From Dendrolimus kikuchii (Eukaryota > Arthropoda > Insecta > Lepidoptera > Lasiocampidae), in NCBI GenBank assembly GCA_019925095.2, contig CM034398.1, positions 1,808,001 through 1,872,000 on the forward strand: 64,000 nt of DNA, written 5' to 3'. Below are positions 24,266-33,614 of the stretch, one piece after another; position 1 is the stretch's first letter, and each line of letters starts with the position of its first letter. The notes beneath the pieces were generated by a model that was not told the origin of the DNA, ran no database searches, and saw only the letters and a program-made list of their open reading frames with translations. The position numbers and the translations under genes are program-made.

Positions 24266-24469
24266 GGTTGTTTTGCAGCCTCTATGCAGCCAGGCTTCTG
24301 GGCACGCTCCCCTTTGGCAGTGATCTGCTACATAGTGTATTTTAGTTTCGATGTCTTTCTTATTTAAAAGTATTAGAAAATTATAATATATTTAATTAAT
24401 TTAATTGTAATGACGATTCTTTTATTTAATTTTTGAAATACTCTTATTTATAACACTAATATATTCATA

Positions 24470-25115
24470 CTGTATGTCTTTCAAGACCACGGGCCATAAA
24501 AATGGCCCGGACTTTTGGGGGACTTGCGTGGAGCCATGGGAAGGCCAACACGTAGAGGCCCCTTGACAAATTTAATGTAAATGTGTCGTGATACTGACCG
24601 GCGATTATCCCTGTCCACACCATATAGTAATGCACCCAAGGACAAGCCCCGGCCAGTGTAGGACTATTGTGGAAAATGAGGACAAAAAGTACCGGGCTAT
24701 TGTGGTGAACTGCTAATGGTACTAGGGGTCTGGGAATATAGGGACTATGGCGTCTGCCCGTCGCAATGTTCAGGAAACATGGAAAAATGGGCAGACGGTG
24801 ACTCGCCACTCCCTGCATGGGCCCCAAAAAATGCCATAAAGACAGGGGCAACATAGGTGTGGGTGGCTAAGGGGTGTCGAGAGGTGGGCTGCAGGTTCAC
24901 CGAAGCTACTTCCGACGTTAGGCCATTTATCACTTCCACCCCTGGAGCTTGAGTCTTAGCTCTAGCGATCTCCACTCCGTGCCGGCTGGTTAAGGCAAGC
25001 ACGGAGGCGGGGGGCCTTGCCTTGGCCCCCAGAGTCAGGTACGAGGTGTCGCTACTCACCTAAGGCTTCGCCACAAAGCCCCCCTGCGGGTCCACAAAGC
25101 CCCCGTGCGGGTCAT
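24470..25115. repeat. Long dispersed repeat (family D), copy 1
   Basis: About 640 bp, GC-richer than its surroundings, beginning near AAGACCACGGGCCATAAAAA and ending GCTTCGCCACAAAGCCCCC with an ATT-rich tail. Minus-strand frames exist but are not conserved enough to call a protein. Confidence 0.7.
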
Positions 25116-25186
25116 ATATTCATTATTATTATTTTCCATATTTCTTGTATATACTACGTATCTATGTGTGTATATATACATACATA

Positions 25187-25361
25187 GATACATACATAAC
25201 TTCACACCAGTTCCCTTGCGGGGTAGGCACGAACAACAGAGTGCCATTCAGGCTTATTCTTATACACCTCACTTGCTTCTTTGACATTCATAACTCTTGC
25301 CATGCACGCTCGTCTGTTCTTAAGGCTCCTGACATCACCTTCTGCTAGTACACGATCAATT
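25187..25361 (-). mobile_element. RTE 3' fragment, first of an inverted pair
   Basis: The minus-strand tail and about 170 bp of RTE end at a (TA)n tract. A plus-strand fragment follows 50 bp later. Confidence 0.85.
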
Positions 25362-25397
25362 GTGTATATATATATATATATATATTATTTAAGAGTC

Positions 25398-25524
25398 ATT
25401 ATTATTGAATTATTTATGAATGTCAAAGAGGCAAGTGAGGTGTGTAAGAATAAACCTAAATGGCACTCTGTTGTTCGTGCCTTCCCCGCAAGGGAACTGG
25501 CGTGAAGTTATGTATGTATGTATG
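25398..25524 (+). mobile_element. RTE 3' fragment with TSD, second of an inverted pair
   Basis: Flanked by TATTTAAGAGTC (25386-25397, 25525-25536). About 18 nt of non-RTE sequence precedes the recognisable RTE part. Confidence 0.83.
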
Positions 25525-25536
25525 TATTTAAGAGTC

Positions 25537-26202
25537 TACCTTCATGCTTTGCAATGCTGTAATGTCTGGGGCTCAGCGGAAGATCAGCGCTGGTTTTAAA
25601 AGACCACCATTATGTTGAAACTGATGCTCTTTTCAGGACGAGATTATGTTACGTTAGTTTTTAATTATACCTACACTATCCAATGTAATTTGTCCTGAAA
25701 AAATGATTTTCTTTCTTTCTTTGATATTAGACGGATCAACCAAATTGAACCAATTTGGTAGAAAGGTATAATACTAAAAGAAAACGACCACTTTCAATTA
25801 CACTAAATGACTCAATTTTGTGTTTACAGGGATCAATTTGGTTGTGTCATCTAAGTTGAAAGATAGTAATGAACCGTCTAATGTCGGCTTATGACTGAAC
25901 ATAACAATTCATTGCGCAAAATACACAATCAATATTTTTTGTCATAAAATAACGGGTCTCATCTAGCCATTATAGCTCGTGTATGACAATGATGAGAAAA
26001 CACAATGAAAAGAACAAACGCACTGTTGACTAAAATGGTTAACATTGAAATAATAGGCGTAAATGGTACTTAAGAAAACAACGTAATATAACTAGAATAC
26101 CTACTACCTGTGCGCAGAAGGTTTGCCGATAGCCTCATGATGTCACACGCATCGATGGTCAGTAGGGTTCACAAAAAAGGTTACATAAATAATTGTTGCA
26201 AT
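25537..26202. other. Unassigned DNA between RTE fragments
   Basis: No ORF, RNA or repeat boundary that I can support. Confidence 0.4.
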
Positions 26203-26213
26203 AAAATTATTTT

Positions 26214-26578
26214 TCGTAATACCGAAGTAAGAAAGAGAGTTGGTCTGAAAGAGAGTGTCGGGGTGAAGGTAAGGAAAGGAATGCTCCGGTGGTTCGGGCA
26301 TGTGGAAAGAATGCATGATGAAAGAATGACTAAACAGATATACAATGCTAAAGTGGATGGATGCAGAAGTCGTGGAAGGGCACGACACACCTTCCATGAT
26401 CAAATTGATCGTGTACTAGCAGAAGGTGATGTCAGGAGCCTTAAGAACAGACGAGCGTGCTTGACAAAAGCTATGAATGTCAAAGAAGCAAGTGAGGTGT
26501 GTAAGAATAATCCTGAATAGCGCTCTGTTGTTAGTGCCTACCCCGCAAGGGAACTGGCGTGAAGTTATGTGTGTATGT
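26214..26578 (+). mobile_element. RTE 3' fragment with TSD
   Basis: Flanked by AAAATTATTTT (26203-26213, 26579-26589). It carries a premature stop near the C-terminus (NPE then TAG). Confidence 0.88.
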
Positions 26579-26589
26579 AAAATTATTTT

Positions 26590-27234
26590 AATTTATTATT
26601 GTATATACTTTAATGTGCGATCCAAATAAGAATAGGAATGTCAATAACCTCTATCTGTCAAATGTCACCTGAAAAGTATGGTTTGCAAAAAACTTATTTG
26701 CATATCAATAATAGATAGTCTTACATCAAATTTAAATAAAAAAGTTACATTAGTAGTAAATTGTCTTAATATAATATTTAATTATTTAAAGTCACAATAT
26801 GGCGCAAAGTCGATCCTATTCTCATTTTAATCGCATTATACATAAGTATACTTTATATAAGTTTCATATTCGTCAGATCCTCTCGTCGATCATTCCGCAA
26901 TGCTTGAAGACGAAAGTCTTCGAGCTCCGAGCACCATAAGTACATGTTGATTGGAAACTAGGGCTCATGTAGCCAGAATGTTGGTAGCTTCATTTGTTTT
27001 ATTTTATTTAAACAAATAAATGAACCCACATTTCAACATTGAATCATGCTGTCTACGACAAGGTGTCGCTAGATGGCACTAAACCACTATACAAATGGCA
27101 ACACTAAAAGGTGCAATTAATTATTTTATAGGTGGTAATACTAATAAAAAGTCTTCTTGAAAATGTGTTGATATTTTCCTAACAACCAAAAATCCACGTA
27201 AATCAAATTAATCTTCGAATCAAGTTTGCTAAAT
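26590..27234. other. Unassigned AT-rich DNA
   Basis: No coding signal seen on either strand. Confidence 0.4.
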
Positions 27235-27460
27235 AATGAAGCTGATGGAAAGGCCCTGATAGGGTGGAGGAGCGAGGCGGAATGCTCCTCCATCACAAAG
27301 GAAGATCTTCCAGCGAGGCTATTGTCGTTCCTCGCAGGCCTAGGCCTATCTGCTATAATTGAAAATTTGTATATATTCTTTGTATGTTTCGGGAAACGTT
27401 TGTGACATCAATTATTGCACAGCGCCATCTATTGGCCTATAAGTGTTCTACTACAAAGCA
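27235..27460 (-). repeat. Dispersed repeat (family F), copy 2
   Basis: Inverted counterpart of 8365-8590. Confidence 0.65.
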
Positions 27461-27507
27461 AACACATGTCAAAAGTTTATTATTAATCTATAAAATTTAT
27501 TTTTCTA

Positions 27508-27838
27508 CTAGCGGCCCAGGTAGACGTTGTCTTGCTCTGAAAAAATAAAAATCTAGGACCCGATTCCAGCGCCACCTACCGGTTTCAATTATAGATTTAA
27601 ACCATCCGGGGACCCCCACTCAAACACATAAAAACAAAATCACCATAATCGGTCCAGGTGATTAGAAGGATTCTAGAACCCGATCTCAGCGCCACCTATC
27701 GGTTCCAACGGGATGAAAAGTATCCTATGTCCGTCTCCTGGTTCTAAACTACCTCCCCGCCAATTTTCAGCCAAATCGGTACAGCCGTTCTTGAGCTATA
27801 AATAGTGTAACTAACACGACTTTCTTTTATATAATATA
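27508..27838 (-). mobile_element. Helitron-like repeat, family H2
   Basis: The minus strand ends in GGGCCGCTAGTAG. Contains AGCGCCACCTACCGG words. Confidence 0.6.
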
Positions 27839-27935
27839 GAAGACAAATAGATAATAGAAAGACTGTAATAGAAGTAAGGAAAAGTAATAGGAATAGATAG
27901 ATAAGTTCTAAAAAAAATATTTTTTATTTATTCAC

Positions 27936-28112
27936 TAGCGGTCCCGGCAGACGTTGTCCTGCTCTGAAAAAACAAAAATCTAGGACCCGATCTCATCGCC
28001 ACCTACCGGTTCTAATTGCGAATCTAGACCATCCGGGAACCCACTCAAACATACACACAAAATTTCATCAAAATCGGAAAAGTGAACGACTTTACCGATT
28101 TTGATTCAAGTT
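27936..28112 (-). repeat. Helitron-like repeat, family H2, partial
   Basis: CACTAGCGGTCCCGGCAGAC at the left edge. Confidence 0.58.
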
Positions 28113-28146
28113 CTAAAATTACAACGAAAAGTGGCATTGATTTTTA

Positions 28147-28646
28147 CATACATACATAACTTCACGCCAATTCCCTTGCGGGGTAGGCACGAACAACAGA
28201 GCGCCATTCAGGCTTATTCTTACACACCTCACTTGCTTCTTTGACATTTATCCGTTTTTATCCGTACAGGAACGAAGAAAGAATACAATTTCCTGCGGCC
28301 GGGCGGCGTGTCGTAAGAGGCGACCAAACAACCTACAGCCAGGTGGTAGGGCATTTGCCCGACTGGATGGCTACCACCCCTGGTCTAAAGTATGTCGCCA
28401 TAACAACCTTGAGTTGTGTTCCGACATTAGTGTCAAGGTTCCAGTCTCCCTTAAGAGAGTAGCAGCGCATTTGTAGCACCTTTGGTGTTGCAAATGTCCA
28501 TAGGCGATGGTAACCGCTTTCCATCAAGTGGGCCGTCTGCCTGTCTGCTGCACTCCTGCAATAAAAAATAAATATAAAAAATCATAACTCTTGTCATGCA
28601 CGCTCGTCTGTTCTTAAGGCTCCTCACATCACCTTCTGCTAGATTT
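28147..28646 (-). mobile_element. RTE 3' fragment split by an A-tailed retroposon
   Basis: RTE sequence runs 28147-28247, is interrupted by the retroposon at 28250-28583, and resumes 28585-28642. The two halves join at CTTTGACATT/CATAACTC of the parent. Confidence 0.85.
28250..28583 (+). mobile_element. A-tailed retroposon (family A) inside an RTE fragment
   Basis: Complete plus copy nested in the RTE fragment at 28147-28646. Confidence 0.84.
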
Positions 28647-28987
28647 TTATATATATAAATTTATTCGTTTTTATTAAAACAAGACATATAGCAAGTCATA
28701 GTACGAAATTACTAAAAAATATCACACATAATACATGAATTGAAAGACACCCACATTCCGCTACTTGTACAAAGGATAGGTCTAGTTAAAGCAAAAAGTT
28801 AACACGCCATAGCCGTCGTGACTGGTTCCGCGTGCCTAAACCGCTTCCTATACTGTCATATGAGACTTAATAAACACTGTATCATGCTACAAAAACTAAT
28901 AAAAAACAATTAAAAAACAAGCGGCCGTGTACGAGTCTTGTATAAATGCATTATGGATACAAAGTATTCAATCGTATGGTATCAGTT
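28647..28987. other. Unassigned DNA
   Basis: Nothing recognisable. Confidence 0.4.
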
Positions 28988-29515
28988 TTATCCGTACAGG
29001 AACGGAGCAAGAATATAATTTACTGCGGTCGGGCGGCTTGCCGTAAGAGGTCACAAAACTACCCACAGCTGGTACACACAGGTGGTAGGGTATTCCCAGC
29101 CGGGGTCGCGGAAGAAAAGCTCACGCATATCCCGTGACCCCGGCTCATGGCGTCAGGTGGCACCAAGGGGTTTTAGTGGGTATTCCGGCTCCTCTAGCCG
29201 GCGAGTCCCACACTCCCTCGCCGAAGTCTCCCCGGCGGGGGGTCCGGAAACGGAGTTCCCCTTGTAAAAAAATAAAATAAAAAAAGGTGGTAGGGTATTT
29301 ACCCGTCTGGATGGCTACCACCCCTGGTCTAGAGTATGCCGCCATAACAACCTTGAGTTGTGTTCCGGCTTTAGTGGCCAGGTTCCAGTATCCCTTAAGA
29401 GAGCAGCGGCGCATTTGTAGCACCTTTGGTGTTGCAAATGTTCATAGGCGATGGTAACCACTTTCCATCAGGTGGGCCGTCTGGCTGCCTGCTGAACTCA
29501 TGCAATAAAAAAAAC
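28988..29515 (+). mobile_element. A-tailed retroposon (family A) interrupted by another retroposon
   Basis: The family A parts are 28988-29095 and 29283-29515. The middle, 29097-29282, is a different A-tailed sequence with GGGGTTTTAGTGGGTAT. The GGTGGTAGGGTATT segment is present on both sides of it, like a target duplication. Confidence 0.78.
29097..29282 (+). mobile_element. A-tailed retroposon (family C) nested in family A
   Basis: Contains CAAGGGGTTTTAGTGGGTAT and ends in an A-rich tail. Related to 9028-9300. Confidence 0.7.
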
Positions 29516-29783
29516 CAGTACCTATCTCCAAGGAGAGAGCGGACAAACTACCAACTAAACCTAACCTGCACCCGACGATGATACACTTTGTAAGAACGCC
29601 AAGGGATCTAGAACAGAGGTACTGCACCGTGATATCCTAGTATGTAAGTTTTTTTTTAATAAGGCAGGGGGAAAACATTTAGTACAATACCTGGCCCTTT
29701 GTGGAGGTTAGACCTTACACGGCTTGTGTGGGACTCTGATACAGACGATCTCAATTACACCACTAAACCTGAATACCTGCCTC

Positions 29784-29870
29784 TCATGTTCCCGCGCTTG
29801 GGTTGGAAGAAAATGAGCTTTCGAACCAAGTTACACCCATGTTCATCCGCGCATCGAGGCCTGAGTCACC
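29784..29870 (-). CDS. Host gene, putative terminal exon 5
   Basis: This is a 28-codon exon ending at a TGA (29786-29784). The acceptor context is strong: a branch-point-like CTAAC about 40 nt upstream, then CACTCTGCTTCCCAG/GG. It continues phase 0 from exon 4. The short product starts GDSGLDARMNMGVTWF and ends in a Ser-rich stretch. A truncated RTE copy with an 11-bp target-site duplication sits 82 bp upstream in the intron. No clear polyadenylation signal is seen close by. It is short and unmatched to a known family, so it is the least certain of the five; a different last exon further left or outside the window is possible. Confidence 0.48.
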   Translation of the reverse strand, partial: GDSGLDARMNMGVTWFESSFSSNPSAGT

Positions 29871-29952
29871 CTGGGAAGCAGAGTGACCACCTTCACCAAC
29901 AGAGGTTAGTTCCACTGCATCACCAAATGCCGATGGACATGTAACTTGTTTA

Positions 29953-30163
29953 CATACATACATAACTTCACGTCAGTTCCCTTGCGGGGTAGGCACGAAC
30001 AACAGAGCGCTATTCAGGATTATTCTTACACACCTCACTTGCTTCTGTGACATCATAGCTCTTGTCATGCACGCTCGTCTGTTCTTAAGGATCCTGACAT
30101 CACCTTCTGCTAGTACACGATCAATTTGATCATGGAAGGTGTGTTGTGGCCTTCCACGACTTC
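29953..30163 (-). mobile_element. RTE 3' fragment with TSD, beside host exon 5
   Basis: Flanked by TAACTTGTTTA (29942-29952, 30164-30174). It lies in the host intron, 82 bp upstream of the exon 5 acceptor and in the same orientation as the gene. Confidence 0.9.
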
Positions 30164-30237
30164 TAACTTGTTTAATGTACAATATGAGTGTTTGTCTGAG
30201 TGTTTGTCTGCCGATTATTATTATACACATATTTCGT

Positions 30238-30335
30238 ATTATAATGTATGTCCTTGAAGACCACGGGTCATAAAAATGGCCGGACTTTTGTAGGGCGTGC
30301 GTGTGGCCATGGGAAGACCAATACGTAGAGACGTA
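30238..30335. repeat. Family D fragment
   Basis: Head only: GAAGACCACGGGTCATAAAA to CCAATACGTAGAG. Confidence 0.65.
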
Positions 30336-30357
30336 ACGTGGTTTCTTCATAATTTTT

Positions 30358-30666
30358 CTATGTAATATGTAATAACAGCCCATAAATGTCCCACTACTGG
30401 GCTCGGGCCTCCCACTATAGAAGGGGGAACGAACAGTATACCCGCCACGCTTGTCCAAGGCGGCTTGGCAGGTTTGACACATCGGTTATCTCGATGTGCA
30501 GGTTGCATCACGATGTTTTCCTTCACCGTTATTAGCACGTGGTAATTGTAACAATATGCACATTAGGTCAGAAAACTGCCTAAGTGGTGCATGCGTTCCG
30601 GCCAGGATCGAACCCACGCCCTTTGAGTTTGGGACGTATGCACTAGCCATTACGCTACCACGGCTA
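30358..30666 (-). mobile_element. tRNA-derived SINE in the host exon 4-5 intron
   Basis: Complete copy of the family at 2978, with A-box TAGCGTAATGG and B-box GGTTCGATCC on the minus strand. Confidence 0.85.
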
Positions 30667-31016
30667 CGCTACGCTGCTAATTTTTCTATAGTTGTTTTAA
30701 ATTAAGAAAAAAAATCACAAAATCACCGCCAAATTATTGAGATGAAACCATTTTCCTTCTTCAATTGTTATCAAAACGGAATTTTAAAATAATCTAAATC
30801 TTTACAAAAGGGAGATAAATAATTTTATTTTATTATTTTTTAAGTATTACTTTGTTCACAATTAAATAATAATCCATCTGAAAAATAACAGCGTCTATGG
30901 TATCCTCGCTATCGCTCGAAAAATCCTGAAGGCCGTTGACGTTGTTACAAGCCTTAACAGAAGATCTTATTGACCAGACAAATTTAAACTTTTTTTAAAT
31001 AATAAAATGGACTTAC

Positions 31017-31208
31017 CGTGCTGGCAGGATGCGCTGGCACTAATACGACGGGTGCGTGAGGTAGCTTCCGGGCCTTCCTCACGCCCTTGGGTTTCCTCGT
31101 CCGGGCTGCGGTGGCTACAGGAGCTACGGTCCCAGCCTGGTGACTGCCCAACCATCTGGTGACTAGCTTCTCTTTGCTGTTCGCACTGTCGAACTCTGGT
31201 GTTTCTTC
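31017..31208 (-). CDS. Host gene, exon 4: basic/Pro-Ala-rich cytoplasmic tail
   Basis: This exon has 64 codons. The acceptor is AAACCCCAG/GAAGAA and the donor GCACG/GTAAGT, close to consensus; both are phase 0 and match exons 3 and 5. The product is hydrophilic: an acidic start (EETPEFDSANSKEK), then RWLGSHQAGTVAPVA and a strongly basic segment (TARTRKPKG-like, KARKL), ending PVVLVPAHPAST. No domain is recognised. It is 1,047 nt downstream of exon 3, and the intron between them contains a long dispersed repeat. The sequence reads as the disordered C-terminal tail of the four-helix protein. Confidence 0.62.
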
Positions 31209-31224
31209 CTGGGGTTTAAAGACA

Positions 31225-32098
31225 TTATTATTGTAGACCACGGACCATAAAAATAGCCCGAAATTTTAGGAGGGCTTGCATTGGGTCATGGGAAGGCTAA
31301 CACATAGAGGTCTCTTGACAAATTCAATCTAAATATGGCGTGATACTGACCGGCGATTATCCCTGTCTACACCATATAAAATCCACCTAAGAACAAGCCC
31401 CGGTCAGTGCAGGACTACTGTAGGGAATGAGAACAAAATATACCGCGCTATTGGGGGAACTACTACTAAAAACATTATGGGATGTAATGTATGTCTTTGA
31501 AGACCACGGGCCATAAAAATGGCCCGGACATTTGGAGGGCGGGCCATGGGAAGGCCAACACGTAGAGGCCCTTTGACAAATTTAATGTAAATGTAGCGTG
31601 ACACTAACCGGCGATTATCCCTGACTACACCATATAGTAATGCACCCAAGGACAAGCCCCGGCCAGTGTAGGACTGTTGTGGGAAATGAGGACAAAAAGT
31701 CCCGGGCTATTAGGGTGAACTGCTAGTGGTACTTGGGGTCTGGGAATATGGGGACTATGGCGTCTGCCCGTCGCAATGTTCGGGGAACATGGAAAAATGG
31801 GCAGACGGTGACTCGCCACTCCCTGCATGGGCCCCCTAAAAATGCAATAGTACACACGGGCAACATGGGTATGAGTGGCTAAGGGGTGTAGAGAGGTGGA
31901 CTGCAGGTTCACCGGAGCTACTTCTGACGTGATGCCATTTATCACTTCCACCCCTGGAGCTTGAGTCTTAGCTCTAGCGATCTCCACTCAATGCCGGCTG
32001 GCTAAGGCAAGCAAGGAGGCGGGGTCCTTGCCTTGGCCCCCGGAGTCAGGTACGAGATGTAAGGCTTCGCCACAAAGCCCCCATGCGGGTAAAACATT
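31225..32098. repeat. Long dispersed repeat (family D), copy 2 with duplicated head
   Basis: The GACCACGGGCCATAAAAAT start is present twice (31240, 31500), then the complete body. It fills the host intron between exons 3 and 4. Confidence 0.72.
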
Positions 32099-32255
32099 AT
32101 TATTATTGTAATATTATTTTTCAAGCCTGGCTGGAGTACATACCCATATCGTTGGATATAGCAACATTACAATAGTATAGCTTTGGCTAAGGCTAGTTAA
32201 AAAACAAAAAAGATTTATTTTCAAATCAAATACAAATAAAGATAGAATAATTCAC

Positions 32256-32555
32256 CTTCTTTTTCAGGGTCTCGCCACCCTGCAATTTGATCTCCAACTC
32301 TTTGCACAACTCGTGGTTCTTTATCCTTTCGTTGTCATGGAACTTCTTGACTTCGTCGACATGGACCACAAAAGGCTGGACCGTTTTGAATGCTGGGTCG
32401 AATTGGTTGTGGTCGTAGGGCTGCTTCTTTCTAAAGCATGGACAGACACGCTTGGATAGGTGGTATATACTGATGATGCAGACCAGGCAGTGTACTGATG
32501 CTATGATGAGCAAGGCTATGTTCGTCAGCACTGGCGTCCAGGCTTGCATTTCATC
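32256..32555 (-). CDS. Host gene, exon 3: TM4 and start of the cytoplasmic tail
   Basis: This exon is exactly 100 codons long. The acceptor is TTATTGTTATAG/GATGAA and the donor AAGAAG/GTGAAT, both phase 0. Residues 8-33 form a hydrophobic helix (LTNIALLIIASVHCLVCII...). A cysteine-basic stretch follows at 35-44 (KRVCPCFRKK), typical of a membrane-proximal cytoplasmic segment and a possible palmitoylation site (inference). The rest is charged, with QPYDHNQFDPAFKTVQPF and a lysine/glutamate-rich, perhaps helical end (KNHELCKELEIKL). Codon structure is clean and no repeat similarity is visible inside it, unlike nearly everything around it. The in-frame ATG at 32549 is preceded by in-frame DE codons and an acceptor, so I read this as an internal exon and not a start. 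Confidence 0.7.
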
Positions 32556-32597
32556 CTATAACAATAAATGATTTATTGATATGGCGTGATAGCTTAT

Positions 32598-32833
32598 GGC
32601 CTTACTTATAATCGTTTGTTAAATTTTAAGTAACTGCTCAGCAACTGATTAATGAAAATCTTACCCATAAACTCCTCTTTAGTCGAATATTTTGGGTACT
32701 CCTCTTAGGTAAACAACTGGTAATACACGTTTATAAGTGAAAAAAGAGATATTAATTGATTAGGGTCTGATTCTGATTCCCTTACTTAAGAGATGCCTAA
32801 TCGTTTCTTAACAATATTATTATAAGTAAGGCC
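32598..32833. mobile_element. MITE (family E), intact
   Basis: Terminal inverted repeats GGCCTTACTTATAAT. About 236 bp, with internal ATTGATTAGGGTCTGATT. Lies just upstream of host exon 3. Confidence 0.75.
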
Positions 32834-32839
32834 GTATAG

Positions 32840-33285
32840 TAATACGTGAAGCAAAAACTTTGTACCCCTTTTTTGCGTATTGCGTATTGCGCGGACGGAG
32901 GAGTATGAAATTTCGCACACTTATAATTTATATAGAGAAGGAGTGCAGAATGCTAATATTTTTTTTTTATTATGTATAAAAAATACATTCAATCAATAAA
33001 AAAAACATTACATACACTACCATGTATTTAACACACACGCGCATATATACTCTTTTGTTTATTGTTAAAGTCAAATTAACAGTGTAGTCTTGGCGAAATC
33101 TGTGATTATAGAAGTATAGTGACAACGGAACCTTAACGAATTTCGACCTCTAGGCGACCACGAATTTTGTATTTTTATAGTTTATATAGATAAACTATAA
33201 GTGTGCGAAATTTCATACTCCTCCGTCCGCGCAATTTTCGTAAAAAGGGGTACAAAGGTTTTGCTGTGATTTGCTTCACGTATTA
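32840..33285. mobile_element. Foldback element with about 90-bp inverted ends
   Basis: The left end AATACGTGAAGCAAAAACTT...CACACTTATA is repeated inverted at 33190-33285. The middle is AT-rich. Confidence 0.75.
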
Positions 33286-33603
33286 ATATATAGATAACTT
33301 CTTTTCGTTGTAATTTGTTTTATGTATCAATAAATTAAAAAACAAAAGATGGGGACGTTTTTATCCAGCAGTGGACTACGAATAACTGACGACAAATAAA
33401 AGCAATTAAATTTAAACAAGCGGATTATTTCATGAATTTTATTTACATTTCCTAATTGAACTCTGTAAATTACACTTTAAAGCCTAAATTAATTAATAAT
33501 ATTTCATAAACACGTCCTTAATTATATCGCAATATGGCGAAACAGTTAGCTAACATTCAGTTAGATCTGTCATTAACACGTACATACTATTATTAAATAA
33601 TTC
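33286..33603. other. Host intron DNA left of the RTE insertion
   Basis: AT-rich, with no ORF; ends at the target-site duplication. Confidence 0.5.
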
Positions 33604-33614
33604 ATTAACTAAAG
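33604..33614. repeat. 5' target-site duplication of the full-length RTE
   Basis: ATTAACTAAAG here is repeated exactly at 36828-36838, directly after the TATG tail. Confidence 0.9.

Noticed and set aside
24465..25059. Minus-strand frames of 104-129 codons in family D repeats, seen also at 31404-31987 and 46593-47193
   Set aside because: They recur because the repeat recurs. The frame is broken differently in each copy and no protein family is recognised.
29699..29944. 81-codon plus-strand frame
   Set aside because: Antisense shadow of putative host exon 5 and its flank; the minus strand has the splice acceptor and matching phase.
32226..32549. Reading the exon 3 segment as a complete 107-aa intronless gene
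   Set aside because: In-frame codons and a splice acceptor precede the ATG, and a donor-like GTGAAT occurs before the stop; the internal-exon reading explains phase and continuity better.
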